From an uncultured Bacilli bacterium (GTDB lineage: Bacteria; Bacillota_I; Bacilli_A; RF39; UBA660): a stretch of DNA of 64,000 bases. Position numbers and translations under genes: made by a program. The first letter of the stretch is position 1, and each line of letters begins with the position of its first letter. Below the pieces are notes generated by a model, which saw only the letters and a program-made list of their open reading frames with translations, ran no database searches and was not told where the DNA came from. Location of the stretch: NCBI GenBank assembly GCA_934102215.1, contig CAKOSH010000009.1, forward strand, positions 1-64,000. Direction: 5' to 3'. Of this stretch, positions 33,401 to 41,767 are shown piece after piece.

Positions 33401-34771
33401 ATGGATAATGTTGTTTTTTCACAAATAGATTTTGGCTTATTTATGCCTCTTTTAGAAAATGATGATATAACAGATATTTCATATTCTAATGGTGGTAAAC
33501 AGTTGTGGGTTAAAACGCTTACTAAAGGTGTTTATCCTGTACATATTGAAGGTATAAATAATGAAGTTGTAGAAAAGCTAGCATTTCAATGTTCTAATGT
33601 TATGGGAAAGACATTTAATATGGCTCATCCATTATTAGATGCTGAAAGTGCTGAACTTCGTCTTAACTTTGTTCATGATTCTATTGCTACAAATGGAATT
33701 GCTCTTCTTATAAGAAAAACTCCAGCAATGATAAGACTTAATAAAGAAAAACTTGTTAAAGAAGACTATGTATCAGTTAAATTACATGATTTCTTAATGA
33801 CTTGTGTAACTGGTCACTGCAATATACTTGTTAGTGGAGAAACTGGTTCAGGTAAAACTGAGTTTATTAAATATCTTGCTAGTAAAATAAAAGAAGATGA
33901 AAAGATTATTACAATAGAAGATACTTTGGAGCTTCATTTAGATAAAATATATCCAGATCGTGATATAGTTGCGATGAAAACTAATAATATTGCTTCATAC
34001 TCTGATGTGTTAGTTGCTTGTATGCGTCAAAACCCAAGATGGATTTTACTATCAGAGGTTCGTTCTGCTGAAGCTGTTCTTGCTGTTCGTAACTCTATTT
34101 CTTCAGGACATAATATCTTATCTACAATACACTCTGATAAAGCGTCAAGTATTCCAATGCGTTTATATTCACTTCTTGAATCAAGTCAAGATATTGATCA
34201 ATTTGTGGCTTCAATGCATAGATATATTCAACTTGGTATACATATTAAGGGATTCTTTTCTAAAAAGTATAATAGATTTCAAAGAGAGATTACTCAAGTA
34301 GTTGAGTTTTATGTAGATGATGAAGATAATAAAGCAAAAGTAAATGTTCTTTATTCAAGAGATTTAATGGATAATGAAGTTTATAATAATCCTACACAAC
34401 ATTTAATTGATTATTTAGCAAGTCAAGGCGTTATGATGCAGGAAGATCCATTTATACCAAAGGGTAGTGAACTTAAAGCAAGTGATGAAACTGATGATAG
34501 TAGTCAAAATAATATTGATACTACTAATGAAGCAAATAATGAAGTGACTAATAATATCGAAACAACTGTTCAAACTGCACAAGCACCATTAGATACTTCT
34601 GCTGCTGAAATGGTACAACCGGAAATGCCTGTTCAAACTAATATAGTTTCATCAGAAGTACCTATTGAAACTGCTAGTGTAAATCCTAGTGTAGTACAAA
34701 ATGTAAATGATGTTAATCAAAATGTAAATAATGTAAATAACAATTCAAATCTTGAAATTGTTGATATATAG
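33401..34771 (+). CDS. tadA: TadA/CpaF-type secretion ATPase
   Basis: A 456-residue type II/IV secretion ATPase with Walker A SGETGSGKTEFIKYL, Asp box IITIEDTLELHL, Walker B ILLSEVRSAEAV, and His box NILSTIHSDKASSIPMR. It powers assembly of the Tad/Flp pilus from the cytoplasmic side. The conserved domain ends near residue 365; the last 90 residues form a low-complexity Gln/Asn/Thr/Val tail (NVNDVNQNVNNVNNN) not usual in TadA. The gene precedes tadB with a 13-base gap. Confidence 0.9.
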   Translation: MDNVVFSQIDFGLFMPLLENDDITDISYSNGGKQLWVKTLTKGVYPVHIEGINNEVVEKLAFQCSNVMGKTFNMAHPLLDAESAELRLNFVHDSIATNGIALLIRKTPAMIRLNKEKLVKEDYVSVKLHDFLMTCVTGHCNILVSGETGSGKTEFIKYLASKIKEDEKIITIEDTLELHLDKIYPDRDIVAMKTNNIASYSDVLVACMRQNPRWILLSEVRSAEAVLAVRNSISSGHNILSTIHSDKASSIPMRLYSLLESSQDIDQFVASMHRYIQLGIHIKGFFSKKYNRFQREITQVVEFYVDDEDNKAKVNVLYSRDLMDNEVYNNPTQHLIDYLASQGVMMQEDPFIPKGSELKASDETDDSSQNNIDTTNEANNEVTNNIETTVQTAQAPLDTSAAEMVQPEMPVQTNIVSSEVPIETASVNPSVVQNVNDVNQNVNNVNNNSNLEIVDI

Positions 34772-34784
34772 GAGGTGAAATAAG

Positions 34785-35684
34785 ATGTATATTGAGATAT
34801 TTGTCATTGCTGCTATAATTGCATTTATATATTTATATCGTAAAAATACAGGTGATAATTCATACAAGTTTCTGGCTGATCAAGTTACTGGTACATATGA
34901 AAAATATGCTCCATATTCATTTAAAGTTGTTCGTGAAAAAGCAAAAGAATTAGGTCAAGAATATACAACGCGTCAATATGTAATTCAAATTACTTTATTT
35001 GGTGTATGTGCTGCATTTATATCTTTTTTATATTTTCATAGTATTATATGGAGTATAGTTTATGCTACTGCTGCAATACTATTTATACCATATTTGACAT
35101 TCATGAGATGTAAAAAAGCTTATAGTGAATTTATATTTGAACAAATTCAAGTTTATTCAACAAATGTTATTATGGAGTTTAATACTACTCAATCTTTTGT
35201 TAAAGCACTTGAGGGTGTAAGGGATTCAGGTGTACTTGAAGAGCCATTACTTGGTGATGTTAAAGAAATGATTAATATGTCATATGAAAATGGTACTATT
35301 GATGAAGCGATAAGATTTATGAATGAAAAATACGATTATTATGTAATTAAAAATATGCATCAATTATTTATTCAAATAACTAAAGAAGGTTCTAAAGATT
35401 CAGGAGCTGCTCTTGAAGGAATGCTTCAAGATATAGATATGCTTGTTGAAAATGTATATCGTGATAGAATTGATAGAACATCTTTCTATAAACAATTTGT
35501 AACATTTGGTTTAGCTTTGTATTTACTTGTATTACTAGTTCAATTATTATTGGGTGACCAAGCATATTTAAAATTACTTAACAATGTGTTTGTTGTTTTA
35601 TTATTACATGGTGTCATACTTATTAACTCATATTTCTTACTTTCTGGTATTAAGTATTATCATGAGGATGTGGGGGCTGAATAA
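34785..35684 (+). CDS. tadB: TadB-like inner-membrane platform protein
   Basis: A 299-residue T2SSF-type protein: an N-terminal TM helix, two TM helices near residues 70-110, a cytoplasmic helical domain with FIFEQIQVYSTNVIMEFNTT and a C-terminal TM pair. Such proteins form the platform that couples the TadA motor to pilin extraction. AGGAGG precedes the ATG. The stop overlaps the start of tadC (35684). Confidence 0.8.
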   Translation: MYIEIFVIAAIIAFIYLYRKNTGDNSYKFLADQVTGTYEKYAPYSFKVVREKAKELGQEYTTRQYVIQITLFGVCAAFISFLYFHSIIWSIVYATAAILFIPYLTFMRCKKAYSEFIFEQIQVYSTNVIMEFNTTQSFVKALEGVRDSGVLEEPLLGDVKEMINMSYENGTIDEAIRFMNEKYDYYVIKNMHQLFIQITKEGSKDSGAALEGMLQDIDMLVENVYRDRIDRTSFYKQFVTFGLALYLLVLLVQLLLGDQAYLKLLNNVFVVLLLHGVILINSYFLLSGIKYYHEDVGAE

Positions 35685-36475
35685 TGGAAATATTAATTGT
35701 TGGAATTATAATGGTGTTCTTATTTAACTATTTAAACTTATTCAACTTTAATAAGTTTGTTGATGATAATAAGACGGTATTTAATAAATTAAAAGAAGAT
35801 GACTATGAGTTTTTATTAATAGCGAAGTATGGTGATAAGGCTGATCCACTTATTAGTTATCAAAAAAGAGTAAAAAGTGCAATACTTACTTTCTTAATTG
35901 GTACTATTGCTGCTATGACAATGCTTAATGATATTAATTTTGCATTAAAACTTGTAATTGTATTTGTTATTACTTATTTAATATTTAAGGATGAGTATAA
36001 TAGACTTAAGAGTTATTATAAAATACATTTACATGATATTAACTTAAAGTTACCATATTATTTGAAGAGTTTAGAAATATTAATTCAACACTATACTGTA
36101 CCAGTTGCATTAACAAGAAGTTTAGAACAAGCTCCAGAAATGTTTAAACCTGGTCTTCGTGAATTAATTGCATCTATTGATGCTGGTGATTCTTCTGTTG
36201 AACCTTATATGGCTTTTGCTAGACGTTATCCAGTAAGAGATTCAATGAGAATGATGAGACTTCTTTATAGACTTAGTTTAGGTAGTCAAGAGAGAAAACA
36301 AGAACAACTTGAAACTTTTTCAAGAACTATTTCTGCACTACAAGCAAAATCAAGGGAAACTAAATATAAAGAAAGACTTGAAAAGATGGAAAAGAAGACT
36401 ATGACAATGCTTACTGCAACAGGAGCAGGTGTTATGATAATATTACTGTTATCAATAATGCAAATCATGGGATAG
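35684..36475 (+). CDS. tadC: TadC-like inner-membrane platform protein
   Basis: The 263-residue protein has an N-terminal TM helix, a TM pair near residues 65-105, a cytoplasmic helical part (HDINLKLPYYLKSLEILIQH, then RYPVRDSMRMMRLLYRLSLG) and a C-terminal TM helix (MLTATGAGVMIILLLSIMQI), the usual T2SSF layout. It partners with TadB. Transcription of the following pilin-like gene starts from its own promoter 18 bases later. Confidence 0.8.
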   Translation: MEILIVGIIMVFLFNYLNLFNFNKFVDDNKTVFNKLKEDDYEFLLIAKYGDKADPLISYQKRVKSAILTFLIGTIAAMTMLNDINFALKLVIVFVITYLIFKDEYNRLKSYYKIHLHDINLKLPYYLKSLEILIQHYTVPVALTRSLEQAPEMFKPGLRELIASIDAGDSSVEPYMAFARRYPVRDSMRMMRLLYRLSLGSQERKQEQLETFSRTISALQAKSRETKYKERLEKMEKKTMTMLTATGAGVMIILLLSIMQIMG

Positions 36476-36492
36476 TTTTTTGTAAAATATAC

Positions 36493-36521
36493 TTGAATAT
36501 AAAAAAAATGTATTGTATAAT
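36493..36521 (+). promoter_or_regulatory. Promoter of the pilin-like gene
   Basis: TTGAAT (36493-36498), 17-base spacer, TATAAT (36516-36521), then AAAGGAGGAAG before the ATG at 36552. A separate strong promoter is expected for a major structural subunit. Confidence 0.75.
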
Positions 36522-36551
36522 TAGTTTAGATAATAAAGGAGGAAGATATAA

Positions 36552-36881
36552 ATGAAAGAAGCAACAGGTGAATTAAATATGACTGTTGTAACATTGATTG
36601 CAGTTGCTGCAGTTGCTGCTTTGTTCTATTTCTTTTTATGGCCAATGGTTCAAAGAATGGTAGCTAATCAAACTTGTAGTACTTATGGTGTTGATTGGCG
36701 TGCGTTTAGAGATGGTGATGATGTTCAAACTGGTAGTCAAGCTACTGTAAATGTGTGGATGTGCTGTCCTACTAATAATGGCAATCCTATTGCTAATAGA
36801 TGTGTTAGGATCGATGATCAAACTAATCAAGGTGGCAATCAAGGCGGCCAAGGTGGTCAAGAAAATCAACAGGGTCAATAG
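36552..36881 (+). CDS. Small pilin-like membrane protein (candidate Flp-type major subunit)
   Basis: The 109-residue protein begins MKEATGELNMTVVTLIAVAA with a long hydrophobic helix, as in Flp pilins, and continues with four Cys (NQTCSTYG, VWMCCPTN, NRCVRID) and a Gly/Gln-rich end (GGNQGGQGGQENQQGQ). The G-E pair lies where a prepilin cleavage site would be, but the classical G/xxxxEY of Flp is not present. The own promoter, strong ribosome-binding site and the stem-loop after it (36912-36956) fit a highly expressed subunit followed by attenuated minor genes. Confidence 0.65.
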   Translation: MKEATGELNMTVVTLIAVAAVAALFYFFLWPMVQRMVANQTCSTYGVDWRAFRDGDDVQTGSQATVNVWMCCPTNNGNPIANRCVRIDDQTNQGGNQGGQGGQENQQGQ

Positions 36882-36911
36882 GCGATTGTGTTAATTTAAT
36901 AATTTGTAATT

Positions 36912-36956
36912 AAAGTGGCTATAAGTGATGTCATGTCACTTGTGGCCACTTTTAAT
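36912..36956 (+). terminator. Nested stem-loop, partial terminator
   Basis: Outer stem AAAGTGGC/GCCACTTT encloses an inner stem AAGTGA/TCACTT and is followed by TTTAATAAT. It probably reduces readthrough from the pilin-like gene into the TadE-like gene. Confidence 0.7.
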
Positions 36957-36974
36957 AATAAAAGGAGTTGTAAG

Positions 36975-37517
36975 ATGAGAGAATCTATTGGTGGATTGTG
37001 GCTATTTAGTATAGTTATAACTTTTATTGTATTATTTGTAAGTTTTCTTGCTTACTCAATTAGTTATACTAGGGCATTCAAAGTAAAAAATGAAATTATT
37101 AACTATATTGAAAGAGCTGAAGGTTTTACTGTTCATGTGGGTGGTCAAAAGATTGATAATATTCCATATGAGGAGCTTAGAAATATGTCTTTATCTAAAG
37201 ATAAAACAGTTTCTACTGTAGATATTCAAGCATATGTACAAATACAAAATATAGGTTATAATTATTCTATTGCTAATCAAGTTGATTGTAGTCAATATGG
37301 TTATGGTCATAATCAAGTTGGTGGTTATTGTATAAAAAAATATTGTCCTAGTAATGAAAACGGACAGAAGGTTTATTATAAAATAACTACTTTTATAGCA
37401 TTTAAAATTCCAGTTTTAAATTTTATATTTAAAGTACCTATATCTGGTGAAACAAAAGCACTATATTATGATCAAACTACTTCACTTGTATGTGATGAAA
37501 CAGTTTATGAACGTTAA
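36975..37517 (+). CDS. TadE-like minor pilin or pseudopilin
   Basis: About 180 residues from the ATG at 36975, chosen because AAAGGAG lies at 36960-36966; an earlier in-frame start at 36915 would fall inside the stem-loop. One N-terminal TM helix (LWLFSIVITFIVLFVSFLAY) follows the head MRESIGG, and the outer part has a Cys pair region (VDCSQYGYG, GYCIKKYCPS). TadE-like proteins are minor pilus subunits. The head resembles those at 30472 and 36552. AAGGAGG after it starts the next gene. Confidence 0.65.
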   Translation: MRESIGGLWLFSIVITFIVLFVSFLAYSISYTRAFKVKNEIINYIERAEGFTVHVGGQKIDNIPYEELRNMSLSKDKTVSTVDIQAYVQIQNIGYNYSIANQVDCSQYGYGHNQVGGYCIKKYCPSNENGQKVYYKITTFIAFKIPVLNFIFKVPISGETKALYYDQTTSLVCDETVYER

Positions 37518-37531
37518 GGAGGTTAAATAAC

Positions 37532-38476
37532 ATGAATGTAATGGTTGTTAATAAATACAAAGAACTTCTAATGGGACTTAATATTGAAGTTATGAAGTCT
37601 ATGGAAGGTGTATTTAATGTTGATGAAATTATTGATACATTTACTAATTTCTATTATGATAAGATGATATTAGATATTACTGCTATACGTGATTATCAAA
37701 ACACTGATAATTTACAAAAGCTTGCGATGAATATCAATATGGAAAATGTAATTTTATTACTTGATGATAGTCCTGAAACAGAGACTAAATCATATTTATC
37801 TAAATTGATATCACTTGGTATATATAATTTTACTCGTAATGCTGAAGGTATTAATTATTTACTTGTTCATCCTCATACATATAGAGATGTAGTAAATATT
37901 CATAATTTACAAGATATTGATAGTGGGTATGGTGAAGGCGGAGATACTTCTATAACTAATAATTATAGTGGTAAGATGAGAATTATTGGATTTAAAAATA
38001 TGACTCAACATGCTGGAGCTACTACACTTATATATTTACTTAGAAAGGCATTATCTGGTACTAAAACAGTAGGTGCGATAGAGGTAAATAAAGTAGATTT
38101 CTTGTATTTTAATGATAAGGATTTAGTTAGCACTACTACTACTGAATTACCTAAAGAACTTATGAAGAAACAATTATGTGATATTGTTTTAGTAGATTTA
38201 AATGATTATGATGATGTGTCTATTTGTTCACAAGTATATTATTTAATTGAACCATCTACTATTATGATAAACAAAATGTTACGTAAGAATAAAGCAGTTC
38301 TTGAAACACTTAAGAATGAAAAAGTTGTTCTTAATAAATGTGTTTTAAATAGTGAAGATGTAGCAACATTTGAATATGAAACAAAGCTTAAAGTATTTGC
38401 GACTATACCACCTGTTGATGATAGACAAGAAAATATAGAAGCAATTAATAAATTTATTCAAAAAATGATTTTATAA
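37532..38476 (+). CDS. TadZ/CpaE-like protein with degenerate ATPase domain
   Basis: The 314-residue protein has an N-terminal part (1-130) resembling an atypical receiver domain and a C-terminal MinD/ParA-like fold (RIIGFKNMTQHAGATTLIYL, VLVDLNDYDDVSIC, a C-terminal ATIPPVDDRQENIEAI). The Walker A Lys residues of KGGxGKT are missing (NMTQHAGATTL), so ATP binding is doubtful. TadZ positions the Tad machine at the pole. Its place after the minor pilin supports this. AAGGAGG precedes the ATG. Confidence 0.7.
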   Translation: MNVMVVNKYKELLMGLNIEVMKSMEGVFNVDEIIDTFTNFYYDKMILDITAIRDYQNTDNLQKLAMNINMENVILLLDDSPETETKSYLSKLISLGIYNFTRNAEGINYLLVHPHTYRDVVNIHNLQDIDSGYGEGGDTSITNNYSGKMRIIGFKNMTQHAGATTLIYLLRKALSGTKTVGAIEVNKVDFLYFNDKDLVSTTTTELPKELMKKQLCDIVLVDLNDYDDVSICSQVYYLIEPSTIMINKMLRKNKAVLETLKNEKVVLNKCVLNSEDVATFEYETKLKVFATIPPVDDRQENIEAINKFIQKMIL

Positions 38477-38542
38477 TAGTCAATGATATTGACAAAATAG
38501 TATATTTTATATTAAAATTATAGCAGAGAAGGAGAAGAAAAT

Positions 38543-38911
38543 ATGTTAGATTTAATTTATTTATTAAATAATAGTTCTGGTACAATTGGTTCAGCAGGTG
38601 ATTTATGTAAGCAAATGGAACCTATTCTTCGTTTAGTTGGTATTGTGGTATTTGGTATTAAAGTTGTTGTACCTATTATGTTAATAGTTGTAGGTATGTT
38701 AGACCTTGCTAAAGCTGTTACTGAAAAGAATGAAGATAATATTAAGAAAGCACAACAAGCATTAATTAAGAAAGCTATTGCTGCTGTTATTGTATTCTTA
38801 ATAGTTACTATTGTTGCATTATTGATGAATTTAATAGGTAATAGAGATTATGAAAAATGTATGGATTGTATAAATGATCCATGGTCATGTAGTACTGGAC
38901 AAGAAGGATAA
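38543..38911 (+). CDS. Small membrane protein, VirB2/TrbC-like
   Basis: The 122-residue protein has two TM helices (IVVFGIKVVVPIMLIVVGML and AIAAVIVFLIVTIVALLMN) separated by a charged loop (DLAKAVTEKNEDNIKKAQQA), the layout of VirB2/TrbC-like pilins and of similar small proteins found in Firmicutes appendage loci. Three Cys lie near the end (EKCMDCINDPWSCS). AAGGAGAAG precedes the ATG and a strong terminator follows, marking the end of the cluster. Confidence 0.6.
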   Translation: MLDLIYLLNNSSGTIGSAGDLCKQMEPILRLVGIVVFGIKVVVPIMLIVVGMLDLAKAVTEKNEDNIKKAQQALIKKAIAAVIVFLIVTIVALLMNLIGNRDYEKCMDCINDPWSCSTGQEG

Positions 38912-38917
38912 TAATTA

Positions 38918-38944
38918 AAAGTTCAAAAAGAACTTTTTTTTTGA
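38918..38944 (+). terminator. Strong intrinsic terminator ending the appendage cluster
   Basis: Stem AAAGTTC/GAACTTT with an A5 loop followed by nine or more T. Confidence 0.85.
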
Positions 38945-38974
38945 CTAAAAAAATGTGTAAAGTGTTCGTATAAA

Positions 38975-39003
38975 TTGAAATATTATTAATAAAATGGTAT
39001 AAT
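38975..39003 (+). promoter_or_regulatory. Promoter of the LTA-synthase-like gene
   Basis: TTGAAA (38975-38980), 17-base spacer, TATAAT (38998-39003). Confidence 0.75.
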
Positions 39004-39020
39004 TTGTTTGAGGAATTAGT

Positions 39021-41099
39021 ATGAAAAGGAAATTTGATTTTAAAAAGATAAGTATGAAAAGGAAATTTGATTTTAAAAAGATAATTAAAAGTGTTAAAAA
39101 GTTTATTAAGAAGTATGCAAGTACTAATATTTTATTCTTAAGTTATGTAATAATAAGTTTATTATTAGGATTTGCAATTAGAATATTTACAGTGGGAGCT
39201 CCTATATATTTTAGGGCTACTGTTGCAGACTTAATGTTTGTTTTATTTGTTGGAGCATTTGGATATTTAATTAGACCTAGGTATCAATTTAGGTATTTTT
39301 TGATATGGATATTATTTTATACTTTCTTATGTATAGGTAATACAATATATTATCAATTCTATCAATCATTCTTATCAGTTAATCTTATAAGTACTGCATC
39401 TATGCTTGGTGAAGTTAATGATTCAGTGTTTGATAAATTAAATATATATCAATTTTTATATTTAATATTTCCTTGTATATTTATATTTGTACATAAGAAA
39501 CTTAGTAAAAAGAATTATTATTTTGAAATAGAAAAGACTAATAAGGATAGAAAGAATTTTATATATACTTTAGGTGCTTCTATAATAATAATTGTTATTC
39601 TAGCATGTGGACTTACTGGTACTGATACTAGTAGACTTGTTAAACAATGGAATAGAGAGTATTTAGTACGTCAATTTGGATTATATACTTATACAATTAA
39701 TGATTTAGTACAAAGTGTACAACCTAAAATTAATACTTTATTTGGATATGATGAGGCTGCATTAAAGTTTAGAGAATTTTATGCTTGTAAATTTGAAAAA
39801 GAAACTAAAGTAAATAAGTATACTAATAAATTTAAAGGAAGAAATGTTATATTTATTCATGCTGAAAGTATGCAAAATTTCTTAGTTAATTTAAAAATTA
39901 ATGGTGAAGAAGTTACACCTAACTTAAATAAACTTGCTAGTGAAGGAATGTATTTTGATAGATTTTATCCTCAAATAAGTATTGGTACTTCTAGTGATAC
40001 AGAATTTACATTAAATACTGGTCTTATGCCTTCATCAAGTGGAACTGTATTTGTAAATTATTATAATAGAAAATATTATGCATTACCTCATTATTTTAAT
40101 GATATGGGCTATTATACATTTAGTACTCATGCGAATGCTGCTGATTATTGGAATAGAAAAACTATGCATAAAACACTTGGTTATAAAGATTTCTATGCTA
40201 AAGATACATTTGATGTTCCAACTGATACAAATTCTAAAGATTGGGTAGGACTTGGACTTAGTGATAAATCATTCTTTAATCAATTAATACCAATCTTAAA
40301 AAATATAAAAGAAACTAAATCACCTTTCTATGGAACTGTTATTACATTATCTAATCACTCACCATTTAATGATTTAACTAAATATGATCCATTTGATGTA
40401 ACCATGAAATATACATATACAGATGAAAATGGTAAAGAACAAGAAGGAGTTGCTCCATATTTAGAAAAGACATCTATGGGAAATTATATAAGGAGTGCTC
40501 ATTATGCTGATGCAGCTTTAGGTGAATTTATTAATTTACTTAGAGATAATGGGTTACTTGATAATACAATGATTATGTTATATGGTGATCATGAGGCAAG
40601 ACTTTCTAAGAATCAATTTAATCTATTATATAATTATGATCCAGTAACGCAAGATATTAAAGATGAAAATAGTGAAGACTTTGTAAGCATGGAAAATTAT
40701 AATTATGATTTACTTAAGAATACACCATTTATAATATGGAATAATGATGAAAAATATAAGAAGACTATAAATAATGTAATGGGAATGTATGATATTCTTC
40801 CTACTATTGCTAATATGTTTGGATTTGAAGAGAAATATGCTCTTGGACATGATATATTTAGTGATGAAGAGAAGATTGTTGTGTTTCCTAATGGTAATGT
40901 GCTTACTAATAAAGTATATTATAGTAGTCTTAATGATGAATATGTAACTCTTACTGATGAACCTATTAATGTTGATTATATAGATGGATTAAAGAGTTAT
41001 GCTAATAATATACTCGAAATATCTAATGGAATAGTTACTCATGATTTAATTAAGAATGAAGAAAGTAAAATAGGAGAATGTAAGAATGAAAAAAAATAA
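39021..41099 (+). CDS. LtaS-type lipoteichoic acid synthase / sulfatase-family transferase
   Basis: A 692-residue protein with a basic head, five TM helices (about residues 30-205) and an extracellular alkaline-phosphatase-like domain: metal-binding VIFIHAESMQNF, catalytic-Thr region IGTSSDTEFTLNTGLMPSSS, and MIMLYGDHEAR. LtaS polymerises glycerol-phosphate from phosphatidylglycerol. The first 11 codons (MKRKFDFKKIS) are tandemly duplicated as MKRKFDFKKII, so translation could also start at 39054, but only the first ATG has a GAGG upstream. Its 3' end overlaps the next gene. The family also includes phosphoethanolamine and phosphoglycerol transferases, so the exact substrate is open. Confidence 0.85.
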   Translation: MKRKFDFKKISMKRKFDFKKIIKSVKKFIKKYASTNILFLSYVIISLLLGFAIRIFTVGAPIYFRATVADLMFVLFVGAFGYLIRPRYQFRYFLIWILFYTFLCIGNTIYYQFYQSFLSVNLISTASMLGEVNDSVFDKLNIYQFLYLIFPCIFIFVHKKLSKKNYYFEIEKTNKDRKNFIYTLGASIIIIVILACGLTGTDTSRLVKQWNREYLVRQFGLYTYTINDLVQSVQPKINTLFGYDEAALKFREFYACKFEKETKVNKYTNKFKGRNVIFIHAESMQNFLVNLKINGEEVTPNLNKLASEGMYFDRFYPQISIGTSSDTEFTLNTGLMPSSSGTVFVNYYNRKYYALPHYFNDMGYYTFSTHANAADYWNRKTMHKTLGYKDFYAKDTFDVPTDTNSKDWVGLGLSDKSFFNQLIPILKNIKETKSPFYGTVITLSNHSPFNDLTKYDPFDVTMKYTYTDENGKEQEGVAPYLEKTSMGNYIRSAHYADAALGEFINLLRDNGLLDNTMIMLYGDHEARLSKNQFNLLYNYDPVTQDIKDENSEDFVSMENYNYDLLKNTPFIIWNNDEKYKKTINNVMGMYDILPTIANMFGFEEKYALGHDIFSDEEKIVVFPNGNVLTNKVYYSSLNDEYVTLTDEPINVDYIDGLKSYANNILEISNGIVTHDLIKNEESKIGECKNEKK

Positions 41100-41697
41100 A
41101 GGAATAGGAGTAATTATTATATTTATAATAGTAGGTATTCTATTATTTGGATATCTTGGTTATAGAGTTAAAAATGATTTCTTTAAGGGTTCAGAAAGAA
41201 AGAAACTTGATTCTATAGGATTATATGGCTATACTTTATCTAAGAATGATACAGATATATATAAGACATATTTTAAAGAGCTTAGTAAGGTTTTAAATGA
41301 AAAGACTATAGATTATAATGAATATGCTAAATTAATCTCTAAACTATTTGTAATTGATTTATATACTCTTGATAATAAACTTGCTAGTACTGATATAGGT
41401 GGTCTTGAATTCTTACATAATGATTTAAAAGATAATTTTAAAGAAAATATGGGAAGTACATTATATAATTTTGTTGAAAGTAATATAGATGGTAAAAGGA
41501 CTCAAGAATTACCTATTGTAAAAGATGTTGAAGTAAGTGATGTATTTGAAACTAAATATACATATAATGAAACTGAATATGATGCTTATATTGTTAGTAC
41601 AAATATTACATATGAAAAGGATTTAGGATATCCTAAAAATATGAAATTAACTATTATTAAAGATAATAATATATTACATATTGTTAAAGGCGAGTAA
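41086..41697 (+). CDS. Membrane-anchored protein of unknown function
   Basis: The 203-residue protein has an N-terminal TM helix (IGVIIIFIIVGILLFGYLGY) and an extracellular domain (KTIDYNEYAKLISKLFVIDL, then TYNETEYDAYIVSTNITYEK) without known motifs. It overlaps the end of the LtaS-type gene by 14 bases and ends in a terminator, so it may be an accessory factor of that enzyme. Confidence 0.6.
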   Translation: MKKNKGIGVIIIFIIVGILLFGYLGYRVKNDFFKGSERKKLDSIGLYGYTLSKNDTDIYKTYFKELSKVLNEKTIDYNEYAKLISKLFVIDLYTLDNKLASTDIGGLEFLHNDLKDNFKENMGSTLYNFVESNIDGKRTQELPIVKDVEVSDVFETKYTYNETEYDAYIVSTNITYEKDLGYPKNMKLTIIKDNNILHIVKGE

Positions 41698-41712
41698 ATC
41701 GTCTTTTTATTT
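41686..41712 (+). terminator. Intrinsic terminator
   Basis: Stem AAAGGCGA/TCGTCTTT with loop GTAAA, overlapping the stop of the upstream gene, followed by TTATTTTG. Confidence 0.65.
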
Positions 41713-41767
41713 TGATTTTATTGGCTTTTCTTTATTTTTTATGTTATCATTATAATAGGAGTGAATA

